From the NCBI RefSeq assembly GCF_003326755.1, contig NZ_JPWH01000004.1:124001-188000 (forward strand): a stretch of 64,000 nt of DNA. The letters run 5' to 3'. This document shows positions 1 through 10,352 of the stretch, piece after piece. The translations under genes were made by a program, and so were the position numbers. The DNA is from Thalassospira profundimaris. Its GTDB lineage: Bacteria > Pseudomonadota > Alphaproteobacteria > Rhodospirillales > Thalassospiraceae. Numbering within the stretch: the first letter of the stretch is position 1; each line of letters starts with the position of its first letter. The notes beneath the pieces were generated by a model. The model worked only from the letters and a program-made list of their open reading frames with translations, did not search any database and was not told where the DNA came from.

Positions 1-320
1 ATGGTGCCGATACCTTCCTGTGGGAAACTTTTGAAGGTGGTGCAGAGCGTGACCGCATCACCGATTTTGGCAGCGAAGACAAACTGCAATTCAGTGCGGA
101 ATTCCAGGACAAAGCTGGCATTCACGATTTCACCGATTTCCTTGCCCATGCCGAACAGAACGATACCGGCGTTTATGTCGATTTTGCTGATGGCCGGCAT
201 TACGGCTATGGCGTGCAGATCGATGGCATTGATTTGTCTGATCTGCGTGAAGTCAATGTGCAGTTTGATGCCTCCGATACAGACACAACGGACGCCGGGA
301 TGGGCGATGCCCTGATATAG
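1..320 (+). CDS. RTX calcium-binding protein, C-terminal fragment (5' end outside window)
   Basis: Reading frame 3 is open from the window edge to the TAG at 318-320 and encodes the last ~105 residues of an RTX-family protein. The fragment contains the same terminal module as the next two genes: an [13 protein letters not shown] segment, [17 protein letters not shown], then NDTGVYVDF and [12 protein letters not shown]. In type I secreted RTX proteins this region follows the calcium-binding nonapeptides and holds the uncleaved C-terminal secretion signal. Its near identity to the ends of the two downstream genes shows a tandem paralogue array. The start and the repeat region lie before the window, so full length is unknown. 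An ATG-started frame at position 1 is a different, non-coding frame. Confidence 0.85.
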   Translation, partial: GADTFLWETFEGGAERDRITDFGSEDKLQFSAEFQDKAGIHDFTDFLAHAEQNDTGVYVDFADGRHYGYGVQIDGIDLSDLREVNVQFDASDTDTTDAGMGDALI

Positions 321-403
321 GCCCGCACGCAGCAGGAACCGGGGCAGGACATTGTGCGAATGTCCTGAGGCATGCCCGTAAATCTGATTTAAATCTGGTG
401 TAA

Positions 404-2194
<1,791 letters not shown>

Positions 2195-2270
2195 GCAATC
2201 GTTGCAGCGGACCCGGCAGTTTTATTCGATCTGTATTTTCCTTCACGAATGATTGGAGCGAGACGGAAAA

Positions 2271-4340
2271 ATGGCAAGCATCATCGGCACCAATGGAAAT
2301 GACGTGTTAACCGGTACGAATGGCCTTGATCAGCTTTATGGTCTTGCGGGGGACGACAGACTGATTGCAGTGGGCGACCGCGATGTTCTGGTGGGGGGTG
2401 AAGGGGGCGATACTTTTGTTATCGATCAAAGCAGGATCGAGGTAACGCTTTCGTATCAGGGGTCAGAGGAGGCGGTTCATCTTGATTATCGGTTAAGTGA
2501 TGCCGCATCGCATGCCGAGGCGATTTTTTCGGCATCGGGTGGAGATGCAGAGGGCGACAGTATCGTTGCCCGGGAGTCGTTTGGTCGCCCCGAGATCAGC
2601 GTTATTGGCAGTGACGGTGACGACCATATCACGGGTGACTTCAGCTATGTTGAAGGCGGTGCCGGGGCGGACATTATTCACCTTGAAAAAGGCAGGTATC
2701 TGTATTCGCATCCGGTACTTGATTATGGGTCCTCCGATGCTGGCGTGCGGCTTGATCTGAATGACGGTATCGGGCATGGCGGCGATGCCGAGGGCGACCA
2801 GGTCACGCTTTCCGGTGAAGTTCAAAAGATTCAAATTCACGGCAGCGAATTTGACGATGCTTTTGTCGCGCAGAAGGATACTTTCACCGATTTTGAAAGT
2901 GGTGCCGGTGACGACATTTTGATCGGCAACTCCCAATTGGACCATTTCGATGGTGGCAGTGGTGATGACTATATGGAGGGCGGAGGCGGCAACGACACCT
3001 TTTTGGGGGGAGACGGGGCCGATTACATGCTGGGCGGGGCAGGTCAAAACAGTCTGGATTATCTCGCCTCCGATGCCGGGGTGAATGTGAATTTGCAAAC
3101 CGGCGAGGGGCATGGTGGTTATGCGGAAGGCGATACCATTCTTGATATCCGAGATGTCAGCCTTAGCCAGTTTGACGACGTTGCCACGGGATCGGACGGG
3201 GATGATACCCTGTTTGGCCGGATGGGCAGCGATACCCTTTACGGTGGGGGCGGGGATGACAGGCTGAATGGCGAGACCGTATATGGCGGGGCTGGCGATG
3301 ACAGCATTGGTAATGACAGCAATGAATTTGAGGGGGCGGATGAAAACCCCGATACCTATTATGACGGCGGCGCAGGAGATGACTCGGTTTTTGCCGACGG
3401 GGTTGGACACGACATTCTGCTGGGGGGCGCGGGCGATGACTGGATGGAAGCCGGTGGCCGTTTTGACCCTGCGGTGACAGGCAACGCCACCTTATGGGGG
3501 GGCAGTGGTGATGACTGGCTTTTTTCTCACGACGCTGGAAGTGATACCCTGTTTGGCGGCAGTGGCAATGATACCCTTTATGGGGGAGAGAATGGTGATG
3601 TCATGGATGGTGGCAGCGGTTTTGACACGCTGTTTGTAACAAGTGATCCCGACAGCCCCGTAACAGTAGACTTGGCGACAAGCGAGATTTCGGGCGGGCA
3701 TTACGAGAATTCCACAATTCGAAACATTGAAAGCCTGCACGGCAGTAGCGGGGATGATGTTTTCCTGGGTGATAATGGTCGCAACCAGTTTTACGGAGGC
3801 TGGGGTAACGATACGCTTGACGGTCGGGGTGGCGATGATTTTTTGCGCGGCCTTGGTGATGATGACGACCTTATTGGGGGTGACGGGCGTGACCGGCTGG
3901 AAGGCGGGGGCGACAGTGATTATCTCGCGGGGGGAGATGGTCACGACGTGTTGCAGGGAGGCGAGGGTCGCGACATTATCGAAGGGGGGGATGGCAACGA
4001 TTATCTGATTGGCGATGTGCATCACAGTGCGTTTGGTGTGGCCGCCGATACCTTTTTATGGGACGCGTATGAGGGGGGTGCCGAACGTGACCGGATTGTT
4101 GATTTTCAGGCCGATGGCCGCAATGCGGATTACATCAGGCTGTCCGAAAATTTTCAGGACAAATCGGGTATTTACGATTTTGATGATTTTCTCGCCCATG
4201 CGCAGCAAAATGATACCGGGGTTTATGTCGATTTTGCCAACGGATCCCATTATCAGTACGGCGTGCAAATTGACGGTATCACACTTGATGAGATTGACGA
4301 AGATCACGTCGTTTTCGCAGATGAAACAGTGCTGAGCTGA
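2271..4340 (+). CDS. RTX repeat protein (hemolysin-type calcium-binding), paralogue
   Basis: The predicted 689-residue protein is a second complete member of the array. It starts MASIIGTNGNDVLTG, which matches the preceding protein's start. ATG 2271 is preferred over the in-frame TTG at 2253 because GGAGCGAGA lies just upstream and the alignment begins there. It carries more GGxGxDxxx repeats than its neighbour, including a long block around residues 520-600, several VNLQTGEGHGGYAEGD-type spacers, and the shared C-terminal module ([29 protein letters not shown]). Repeat number differs from the neighbour, as expected for repeat-driven expansion. A terminator follows at 4348. Secretion by a type I system is inferred from the family; no catalytic domain is visible. 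Confidence 0.9.
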   Translation: MASIIGTNGNDVLTGTNGLDQLYGLAGDDRLIAVGDRDVLVGGEGGDTFVIDQSRIEVTLSYQGSEEAVHLDYRLSDAASHAEAIFSASGGDAEGDSIVARESFGRPEISVIGSDGDDHITGDFSYVEGGAGADIIHLEKGRYLYSHPVLDYGSSDAGVRLDLNDGIGHGGDAEGDQVTLSGEVQKIQIHGSEFDDAFVAQKDTFTDFESGAGDDILIGNSQLDHFDGGSGDDYMEGGGGNDTFLGGDGADYMLGGAGQNSLDYLASDAGVNVNLQTGEGHGGYAEGDTILDIRDVSLSQFDDVATGSDGDDTLFGRMGSDTLYGGGGDDRLNGETVYGGAGDDSIGNDSNEFEGADENPDTYYDGGAGDDSVFADGVGHDILLGGAGDDWMEAGGRFDPAVTGNATLWGGSGDDWLFSHDAGSDTLFGGSGNDTLYGGENGDVMDGGSGFDTLFVTSDPDSPVTVDLATSEISGGHYENSTIRNIESLHGSSGDDVFLGDNGRNQFYGGWGNDTLDGRGGDDFLRGLGDDDDLIGGDGRDRLEGGGDSDYLAGGDGHDVLQGGEGRDIIEGGDGNDYLIGDVHHSAFGVAADTFLWDAYEGGAERDRIVDFQADGRNADYIRLSENFQDKSGIYDFDDFLAHAQQNDTGVYVDFANGSHYQYGVQIDGITLDEIDEDHVVFADETVLS

Positions 4341-4347
4341 ACGGCCA

Positions 4348-4380
4348 AACGCCCTGATGTGATATCAGGGCGTTGTATTT
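4348..4380 (+). terminator. Rho-independent terminator after the RTX array
   Basis: An 11-bp stem (4348-4358 with 4364-4374, AACGCCCTGAT/ATCAGGGCGTT) is followed by TGTATTTTGG on the plus strand. It sits 8 bases after the last RTX stop codon and also faces the convergent GcvR-like gene. Confidence 0.75.
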
Positions 4381-4437
4381 TGGTGTTTGGGCAGTAAAGC
4401 CGGGCCTGTCAGCATGGCAGATCAAAGACAAAACGCC

Positions 4438-4965
4438 TTATTTGCCAAGGGTGTCGAACTTGAATAACAGGCGCATCGACCCTGCCGTATTGGCAAGGGT
4501 TGCCAGGCACGCGGCGGCGCGATCCTCGGGGATGGCGACGGCAAAGCGGGTGGTGTAAACGCGGGAATCGTTTTCGTTGGTCGCGCTGGCGGCCAGTTGC
4601 ACGATATTGGCATTAAATTCGATAAATATCTCGGATAACCGGGCAATCAGGCCGGGCTGGTCGATGCCGGAACATTCGATGAGATGGGTTGCGCCGGGGG
4701 TATCTGTCAACACAGGGGCCGGTTGAATGGCCTCGACGGTGATTTCGGCCTGCTCCATTGGCAGTTCACACAGGGCGGCTTCGCATTCGGTAATCGGGCA
4801 TGTATCGGGAAGCTCGCATGTCGTAATGAAATTCGCGCGTCCCCGATCAAGCACAAAACTGGTCGCGCCAAGATTGACGCCAATGTCAAACAGACGGCTG
4901 GAAATGTCAGATACCAGGCCAACACGGTCAGCACAGGATATGGTGATGCGCGTATTCGCGTTCAT
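4438..4965 (-). CDS. GcvR-like ACT-domain protein
   Basis: The predicted 175-residue protein has two ACT domains, at about residues 5-80 (ADRVGLVSDIS motif) and 92-170 (GIDQPGLIARLSEIF motif). This is the architecture of GcvR, the glycine cleavage system transcriptional repressor partner, which binds glycine and acts by protein contact rather than through its own DNA-binding domain. The start at ATG 4965 is chosen because GGAGCCTTATCA stands directly before it; a longer frame to 5007 has no such site. No gcvA or gcvTHP gene is near, so the target is unproven and the name is by architecture only. It is convergent with the RTX array. Confidence 0.75.
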   Translation of the reverse strand: MNANTRITISCADRVGLVSDISSRLFDIGVNLGATSFVLDRGRANFITTCELPDTCPITECEAALCELPMEQAEITVEAIQPAPVLTDTPGATHLIECSGIDQPGLIARLSEIFIEFNANIVQLAASATNENDSRVYTTRFAVAIPEDRAAACLATLANTAGSMRLLFKFDTLGK

Positions 4966-5083
4966 TGATAAGGCTCCGTCATATCGAGATATGTCACAGA
5001 CTATCAATGAATTGCCTCAGGCGCCATCACAGGCAGGGGGTGTGCCGTAATTATCTTGCTGTTTTGAATGCGGGCAAAATGAC

Positions 5084-5113
5084 AAAGGCCCGACGCGTTA
5101 ACGTCGGGCCTTT
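5084..5113 (-). terminator. Terminator of tRNA-Arg
   Basis: A 12-bp perfect stem (AAAGGCCCGACG with CGTCGGGCCTTT, 5084-5095 and 5102-5113) begins 4 bases after the 3' CCA of the minus-strand tRNA and is followed on that strand by GTCATTTTG. Confidence 0.8.
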
Positions 5114-5116
5114 CAA

Positions 5117-5193
5117 TGGCGCGCCCGGAAGGATTCGAACCTCCGGCCTTCTGATTCGTAGTCAGATGCTCTATCCAGCTGAGCTACGGGCGC
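5117..5193 (-). tRNA. tRNA-Arg(ACG)
   Basis: The 77-nt cloverleaf on the minus strand has acceptor stem GCGCCCG/CGGGCGC with an encoded CCA, a D arm with AGCTCAGCTGGATAGAGC, anticodon stem-loop CTGACTACGAATCAG giving anticodon ACG, and the T-arm GGTTCGAATCC. A34 would be expected to be edited to inosine by TadA; a tadA gene lies at 59086 in the same window. Confidence 0.97.
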
Positions 5194-5529
5194 TTCGTCT
5201 TTGTTTCCGCCGGGTTGCGATGTGTGCTCCCCGTCGGCGGAGCGGAACTTATGAAAACCCGTTGCCCTTTGCAAGCGGTAATTTTCAAAAAAGTGTATTT
5301 TTTCTTCGAGCCCGTAAAATATCGCCTCTAAGTGGCTTTGAGGGGCGCTGTTTTCCGCCAAGTTGGCGATTATCGCTATGTTACGGGGAAAAAAGGGGGA
5401 AATGCGTCTTGTTCCGGGGGGAACCCTCTATTAAGATGCTTTTCAATCCCAGGGGAGCAGGGGCTTGTTTATACATAAAAAAGCAGGCTCAGGGAGATTC
5501 GCTTATTCCTACTTAGGTAATTGATCGAA
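5194..5529. other. Intergenic stretch without a gene
   Basis: This 336-base gap lies between the minus-strand tRNA-Arg and the plus-strand lipoprotein gene. Frames across it lack a ribosome site and overlap the tRNA. It should hold both promoters. A weak Shine-Dalgarno, TTAGGTAA, is at its end. No repeat or conserved element was recognised. Confidence 0.5.
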
Positions 5530-6645
5530 ATGGCCGTTCGCAAAACCTACCTCGCCGTTTTCGGCGTCGCCCTGCTGCTAGGCGGGTGTTCCAATTCTAC
5601 CGATGCCATGTGGCCGGCACTTAGCGGGGAGGATGCCGGATCATCGGCAACCCAAACCAGCACGGCACAGAGCGATATCGGAACCGGGGCCCCAGAGGCC
5701 GACGTGATGCGCAGCACACAGCCTTTGACGGGTATGTCCACGACGGGCACTTTTGTCGGGACCAAAGTTGAAAGCATGCGTCAGGAACTGAACCGCCTGA
5801 AATCCGCGCTCAATACCCACAACAATGAATTGCAAAGCCTGCGGGCCCAGACCGTAAGCCATTCGCAGGCTTATCATGGCACCGTGGCGGCGATTAATGC
5901 CCGCTTGCAGGTTGGCACGACGCCTGGCAATCCGGTGCTGGTGAAGCAGTGGAACCAGGCACAGCAGGAACTGGACCGCGTTAATGGCGACATCGCGTCG
6001 CTTAATTCGCTGGCAAATGATGTTGCGGCTGATTCGACCCTATCCACCTTCCTGCTGGAATCGGTCCGGTCTGCCTATCAGGTTTCCGGTGCGGTTGACG
6101 AGGATCACCGCCAGCTTGCGATGCTCGAAGATGAAACCAACCGGACTTCGGTGCTGATTGATCGTTTGCTAAGCGAGATCAGCGAGGATTTGTCCCGTCA
6201 GACCACCTATATCGCCAATGAGCGTTCAAATCTGAATGCGCTTTCGCTTGCCGTTAAAAATGGCGAGATTTTTGGCCAGTCTCTGGCGACAAAGTCCGCG
6301 CCGACCCAGCCGGTTGCAGCAAATCGCTCTTTGCCCGACTCGGAAGATCGCCCGCTGGTGGTGATTCGCTTTGACAGTGCCAGCGTGAAATACGAACAGG
6401 CACTTTATAACGCCGTGAATCGTGCGCTGGAACGTCGCCCTGATGCGACCTTTGATATTGTTGCCGTCACCCCGAACCGGGGAACACCGGCACAGGTCGC
6501 ACTGAACAGCAGCAAGGCAAAGCGGGATGCACAAAGTGTCGTGCGGTCCCTGACGGATATGGGCATGCCCAATTCGCGGGTACGCCTGTCGGATTCAACC
6601 AGCTCGTCGGTTTCGGCGAACGAAGTACATGTTTACGTTCGCTAA
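5530..6645 (+). CDS. OmpA-like lipoprotein, uncharacterised
   Basis: The predicted 371-residue protein starts with a lipoprotein signal: positively charged MAVRK, a hydrophobic core and lipobox LLGGC with the lipidated Cys at residue 20. A Ser/Thr-rich linker follows, then helical, Gln/Leu/Arg-rich coiled-coil segments at about residues 80-240. The C-terminal ~100 residues (VVIRFDSASVKYEQALYNAV, then FDIVAV and ...AKRDAQSVVRSLTDMGMPNSRV) resemble the beta-alpha-beta-alpha-beta OmpA peptidoglycan-binding fold. It is therefore probably an outer-membrane lipoprotein that tethers or spans to peptidoglycan. The ATG at 5530 is preferred over TTG 5521 because AGGTAA lies 11 bases upstream. It is monocistronic, with a terminator at 6681. 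No specific family name is recognised. Confidence 0.75.
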   Translation: MAVRKTYLAVFGVALLLGGCSNSTDAMWPALSGEDAGSSATQTSTAQSDIGTGAPEADVMRSTQPLTGMSTTGTFVGTKVESMRQELNRLKSALNTHNNELQSLRAQTVSHSQAYHGTVAAINARLQVGTTPGNPVLVKQWNQAQQELDRVNGDIASLNSLANDVAADSTLSTFLLESVRSAYQVSGAVDEDHRQLAMLEDETNRTSVLIDRLLSEISEDLSRQTTYIANERSNLNALSLAVKNGEIFGQSLATKSAPTQPVAANRSLPDSEDRPLVVIRFDSASVKYEQALYNAVNRALERRPDATFDIVAVTPNRGTPAQVALNSSKAKRDAQSVVRSLTDMGMPNSRVRLSDSTSSSVSANEVHVYVR

Positions 6646-6680
6646 TCAGTTTCGATCCTGATCAGTTGAACGGCCGGAAC

Positions 6681-6713
6681 AGGGCACCTCGCGCGAGGTG
6701 CCCTTTCTTTTTT
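6681..6713 (+). terminator. Rho-independent terminator
   Basis: A 12-bp GC-rich perfect palindrome, AGGGCACCTCGC/GCGAGGTGCCCT, is followed by TTTCTTTTTT. It lies 35 bases after the OmpA-like lipoprotein stop. Confidence 0.9.
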
Positions 6714-6798
6714 GGGCGATCTCGCATGACACCAGGGCCCGCCATGTATGATAAAATCTGCTTTGCATGAGGCTCGGACAATGCAGGAGAGCGAGAAA

Positions 6799-7209
6799 AT
6801 GGCGGATATTGTTAATCTGCGCCAGCATCGCAAGCACAAGGCGCGGGATGAAAAGGCAAAAAAGGCAGATGCCAATCGAATCGCCTTTGGCCGAACGCGG
6901 GAGGAGCGCGAGCTCAGTAAAGCCGCAAAAGAGATGGAAGATCGCAAATTGGCGGGGCATCGTCTTGCGCAGGACATGAACAAGATCGGAACGGAGGCAG
7001 AGCAAAAGGATGGAGGCAGCCTTGATCGGGCGAACGCCGCTGGAGCGAAAGCCGGGAAAGAGGCCGAGAGCGTGACTGCGGAACAAAATGATGCACCTGT
7101 ATGTGCGATTAAAAAATCATCCGATACAGATGACAAAATCCTGTCGGATAAAAAACGCAGTGACAATGGGTCAAATATTGTATCGCTGAGCCCTGATACT
7201 CGGCAGTAA
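6799..7209 (+). CDS. DUF4169 family protein with C-terminal extension
   Basis: The predicted 136-residue, highly charged protein begins MADIVNLRQHRKHKARDEK and continues with FGRTREERELSKAAKEMEDRKLAGHRL. This matches the short DUF4169 family of alphaproteobacteria (typically about 60-70 residues, function unknown). Here the family part is followed by ~70 additional low-complexity residues rich in Glu, Ala, Lys and Asp. ATG 6799 is chosen because GGAG lies 9 bases upstream and the conserved domain begins there; upstream in-frame ATGs at 6748 and 6781 lack both. In other alphaproteobacteria this family sits near RHH-domain genes, but no such partner is adjacent here. Confidence 0.75.
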   Translation: MADIVNLRQHRKHKARDEKAKKADANRIAFGRTREERELSKAAKEMEDRKLAGHRLAQDMNKIGTEAEQKDGGSLDRANAAGAKAGKEAESVTAEQNDAPVCAIKKSSDTDDKILSDKKRSDNGSNIVSLSPDTRQ

Positions 7210-7443
7210 TGCGGGGTCGCGATGAATTTTCGTCAACGCAGGAAACGTTGGCTGCCGGGCCCGGTAGAGAAAAATACTCCGGGCAATAAGACGGCATATT
7301 TTGGCGCGCCACCGCATCGTGCAGCTTTGCACAATGTCAGAGAATCTTTTTGTGCCCTTGCCTGAAAGTCGCAACAAAATCAGGTGCACGGCACATTTGG
7401 GATGTCAAATAACAGACAGTCGCAAAAACGGTCGCACGGGCAA

Positions 7444-7977
7444 TTAGCCGAGCAGCGTTTCCTTTTCGCGTTTGTCCTGGTCCAGGGCCTCGTCCCAGCC
7501 CATCAGCCAGTCTTCATGTTCCCGGCTGTCAGCGGGATAGGGGTTTTCCGTCAGGCGGTGGGCACCAAGCCCGGCCGAAAAGCCGTAATTTACCGCAGCA
7601 TTGGGAATCGCCCGGCTGGCCGGGGCATGTTCACGATAAAGTCTGTGGCGAAAGGCGGGTAAGGAGCACAAAACCCCGGCATCAATGCCGAGCGGATAGG
7701 TGATCAGCATGGCCTCCCCCAGCGGGGTGATGGATAATGTACCATCCTGGGCAATGTGGATCAGACCGGCCATTTTTAATTGCGATGAGGCATATTCAAT
7801 GCGGCTGCACAGGGCGGGGGTATCTTGCAGGACGATCTGGGTTCCGTCTTCATCGCAGCAAAATAGCGACAGAACCTTTTCCTTCAGGGCTTGCTGACCC
7901 AGACCGGCCGACGCAGAGCGCAGCACCGTCAGCATCAGGGCGGGATCACCGGGGATATAGTCTGTTGTGGTCGTCAT
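7444..7977 (-). CDS. Winged-helix protein with C-terminal RMF-like domain
   Basis: This predicted 177-residue protein has two recognisable parts. Residues ~10-105 resemble the Mrr_N winged-helix domain (LMLTVLRSASAG..., SRIEYASSQLKMAGLI, then LSITPLGEAML). Residues ~125-170 carry the ribosome-modulation-factor signature G-x-x-A-G-x-x-G, N-P-Y, then W-x-x-G-W-x-E-A, as in Rmf/CrpP-type small proteins. ATG 7977 is preceded by a strong GGAGG; the frame upstream to 8148 has no such site. It stands alone, with AT-rich DNA upstream. A role in ribosome or nucleic-acid binding under stress is inferred from the domains only; no characterised homologue is claimed. Confidence 0.65.
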   Translation of the reverse strand: MTTTTDYIPGDPALMLTVLRSASAGLGQQALKEKVLSLFCCDEDGTQIVLQDTPALCSRIEYASSQLKMAGLIHIAQDGTLSITPLGEAMLITYPLGIDAGVLCSLPAFRHRLYREHAPASRAIPNAAVNYGFSAGLGAHRLTENPYPADSREHEDWLMGWDEALDQDKREKETLLG

Positions 7978-8377
7978 AATGGGCCTCCGTCTTTGGCGAA
8001 ACGAATTCCCTCCCAAGGGTAATTTATAAACCGGCCTTAATATAAACAGCCGTGTTTTTATTATTATAGTTTGCAGATATGTTTCAAACTTGTGAAGACA
8101 AGAGTGCGCGGCAGTAGAATTTTTGTGAACTGTTGGTGAATTTTGCAATCACAGGTATGGGAAGCTGTTGTTTATACGCGAAAAATCGTATGTGTTTCCC
8201 GTTTAAGTAGTTTTTTGATGATCTTATAAAGGTTTTAATATTACGTTTGTCACGCTTTTAGGCGCGCTATCACAGCGGCAGTTATTATTTTCGGAATCCT
8301 GAAAGCTGTGAACAACCGTCACCGGCGCGGCATTTTATAAGAACGGGATCCCGCGGTTGGGCAGGCGGTGACGAATA
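7978..8377. other. AT-rich intergenic region
   Basis: These 400 bases separate the winged-helix/RMF-like gene and the DgcZ-like gene, both on the minus strand. The part from about 8020 to 8300 is much more AT-rich than the surrounding genes and contains several TATAAA- or TTTATA-like stretches, so it probably holds the promoter of the winged-helix gene. No ORF with a ribosome site, no clear terminator and no known RNA family was seen. Confidence 0.4.
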
Positions 8378-9406
8378 TTATTTGTTGCCTGTTTCGGCAG
8401 ATTCTGGTGAACGCCACAGGCGTACACGATTGCGCCCGCTTTCCTTGGCGGCATAAAGCGCCCGGTCAGCCTTGTCGATGATCTGGTCAATTTTGCGATC
8501 CGGCAGGATGGGGGCAGCGCCGATTGATGTGGTGATGGAAAGCGAGACATCATTTTCCAGTGTGACCGGTGACGCCTCGATGACGCGACGCAGCCGTTCG
8601 AGAATGCGTGCTGTCTGGCGCATGTCGGCATTGGGCAGGCAGATCAGGAATTCTTCGCCGCCATAACGGTAAACCTTGTCAAAGGGGCGGACATGCGATT
8701 GCAAAATACCGGCAATTGTTTGCAGCACAAGGTCGCCTGCCTGATGCCCGTGGGTGTCGTTGACGGATTTGAAATGATCGAGATCGACAAGGGCAATCGC
8801 GGTTGGCGACTGAGTGCGAATCGACCTTTCCCGCTCGACTTCCAGGTCCGAGAGCATGGTTTGCCGATTATAGGCGCCGGTCAATGGGTCCACATTGGAT
8901 CGCGCGGTGCGAAAGGCCCGTTCAAGGCGGCGGATTTGGCTGAAAAACGATTCGGCCCGCAAGGCCATGACATCATATTCGGCGACATCAATTTTGCCGT
9001 TGCGGTCAAAATGCTTCTGCACGCGCCGGGCGGCATTGTGAAGCTGTTCGTGTGTGGTGGCAAGGGCATGGATCGCAGGCTGGTCAATCAGCCGGTTATG
9101 CTGGTTCAGCGCATACCAGGCCCCAAAATTGCAGTCATGGTTGTTGGCATGGTCATGATCTGGCATGTCCGGAAGGCCGCTTGCGCGTGACTCCTCGTCC
9201 CCCACGATCAGGTGACGATTCCATTCCAGAACCAGCGCAATATGCTCCGAAAGGGCGGTTTCAAGTTCTTGCAAAATCTCCCGTTCCGCATCGACAAAAT
9301 TGCCATCGGCGATGCTATCGGGCATGTCCGACTGTTGTCCGTCAGACGGATCAGACCTGCGGTTGCTCTTGTCGTTCTTCGGGTCAGGCATTTTGCGCGG
9401 TTCCAT
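8378..9406 (-). CDS. DgcZ-like diguanylate cyclase with N-terminal CZB zinc-sensing domain
   Basis: The predicted soluble protein (342 residues) makes c-di-GMP from two GTP. Its N-terminal half shows the chemoreceptor zinc-binding (CZB) pattern: His in HIALVLEWNRHL, Cys and Trp in NHDCNFGAWYALN, and the two His of THEQLHNAARRV. The C-terminal half is a full GGDEF domain (DPLTGAYNR, VDLDHFKSVNDTHGH, active site RYGGEEF). An inhibitory I-site RPFD precedes the active site by five residues. CZB plus GGDEF is the architecture of E. coli DgcZ (YdeH), where zinc inhibits the cyclase. Start is uncertain: ATG 9406 or ATG 9391, the latter preceded by GGAACC. It is followed upstream by lipB in the same direction. 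Confidence 0.88.
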   Translation of the reverse strand: MEPRKMPDPKNDKSNRRSDPSDGQQSDMPDSIADGNFVDAEREILQELETALSEHIALVLEWNRHLIVGDEESRASGLPDMPDHDHANNHDCNFGAWYALNQHNRLIDQPAIHALATTHEQLHNAARRVQKHFDRNGKIDVAEYDVMALRAESFFSQIRRLERAFRTARSNVDPLTGAYNRQTMLSDLEVERERSIRTQSPTAIALVDLDHFKSVNDTHGHQAGDLVLQTIAGILQSHVRPFDKVYRYGGEEFLICLPNADMRQTARILERLRRVIEASPVTLENDVSLSITTSIGAAPILPDRKIDQIIDKADRALYAAKESGRNRVRLWRSPESAETGNK

Positions 9407-9423
9407 CGTGATGGTGGGGACTA

Positions 9424-10107
9424 TCAGGCACCTTCGCCTTGTGACGTTGCTGATGGAAGCGGAAAAACGTCATCGAAAGTTTGTGTCAGCAGGGCATCAA
9501 GCTGCGCCATTGTCAGGTCGATTCCCAGGTCTTTCAGGCTGGTAACACCGTGTTCTGCAATGCCGCACGGGACGATGCCGCCAAAATGTGTCAAATCCGG
9601 GTTTAGGTTAATCGCAATACCATGAAATGTGACCCAGCGACGCACCCGTACACCAATGGCGGCAATTTTGTCTTCGCGGCCATTGCCCCGGTCAACCCAG
9701 ATGCCCACACGGCCATCGCGTCGTTCGCCTGTAACGCCAGCCAGGGCAAGTGTGCGGATAATCCATTCTTCCAGATTATGCACATAGGCCCGCACATCGC
9801 GTCCGCGCTTGCGCAGATCCATCATCAGATAAGCCGTGCGTTGCCCCGGCCCATGATAGGTATATTGGCCGCCCCGCCCGGCGTTATAAACGGGAAATCT
9901 TTGCGGATCGACCAGATCCTCGATTTTTGAACTGGTTCCCGCCGTGTAAAGGGGGGGGTGTTCGACCAGCCAGATCAATTCGCCCGCATCGTTATGGGCG
10001 ATGGCTTCGGCACGCGCTTCCATTTCGGCAAGGGCCTCGGGGTAGGAAACGAGCTCTTTTGCCACCCGCCATTCGGGCTTTTGGGCACTAAAATCGATAC
10101 TTTTCAT
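9424..10107 (-). CDS. lipB: Octanoyltransferase LipB
   Basis: LipB transfers octanoyl from acyl carrier protein to lipoyl-domain lysines, the first step of lipoate synthesis in the cytosol. The predicted 227-residue protein has the family landmarks: [15 protein letters not shown], the [12 protein letters not shown] motif, the catalytic Lys in [10 protein letters not shown] and the catalytic Cys in IVPCGI. Length is normal. ATG 10107 directly follows AGGAAAA; a TTG 12 bases upstream is a less likely start. The DgcZ-like gene begins 17 bases beyond its stop, so the two may be cotranscribed. No lipA is present nearby. Confidence 0.95.
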   Translation of the reverse strand: MKSIDFSAQKPEWRVAKELVSYPEALAEMEARAEAIAHNDAGELIWLVEHPPLYTAGTSSKIEDLVDPQRFPVYNAGRGGQYTYHGPGQRTAYLMMDLRKRGRDVRAYVHNLEEWIIRTLALAGVTGERRDGRVGIWVDRGNGREDKIAAIGVRVRRWVTFHGIAINLNPDLTHFGGIVPCGIAEHGVTSLKDLGIDLTMAQLDALLTQTFDDVFPLPSATSQGEGA

Positions 10108-10136
10108 TTTTCCTGTCAAATAAATGAAAACTCCCC

Positions 10137-10165
10137 TTGATTGGGGGTGTCCTTTTTGCTATCTC
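10137..10165 (+). promoter_or_regulatory. Possible sigma-70 promoter for tRNA-Leu
   Basis: TTGATT at 10137 and TATCTC at 10160 are separated by 17 bases, about 60 bases upstream of the tRNA. The -10 match is weak; this is the best candidate seen in the gap. Confidence 0.35.
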
Positions 10166-10226
10166 CCTTTCCGCGCCAAGGCAAGCCCGCAACGTTACCT
10201 CACAGGGCTTGTTGCAAACATATTAT

Positions 10227-10313
10227 GCGGTCGTGGCGGAATTGGTAGACGCGCAGCGTTGAGGTCGCTGTGGGCTAACCCCCGTGGAAGTTCGAGTCTT
10301 CTCGACCGCACCA
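10227..10313 (+). tRNA. tRNA-Leu(GAG)
   Basis: This 87-nt class II tRNA has acceptor stem GCGGTCG/CGACCGC, discriminator A and encoded CCA. The D arm is GCGGAATTGGTAGACGC, the anticodon stem-loop CAGCGTTGAGGTCGCTG gives anticodon GAG, there is a long variable arm (GGGCTAACCCCCGT), and the T-arm is AGTTCGAGTCT. It reads CUC/CUU leucine codons. Confidence 0.96.
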
Positions 10314-10352
10314 AAAAGGCCTTTCTCTGGAAGCAGGGAAGGGCCTTTCTGA
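10314..10352 (+). terminator. Terminator after tRNA-Leu
   Basis: AAAGGCC at 10315-10321 pairs with GGCCTTT at 10342-10348, directly after the tRNA CCA. The stem is 7 bp with a 20-base loop and a short T stretch. Confidence 0.55.

Noticed and set aside
1-315. ATG-started 104-codon frame at the window start
   Set aside because: It is out of frame with the RTX C-terminal coding frame (frame 3), which alone matches the two downstream paralogues.
7222-7365. 47-codon frame after the DUF4169 gene
   Set aside because: There is no good ribosome site and no recognisable peptide; composition is not clearly coding.
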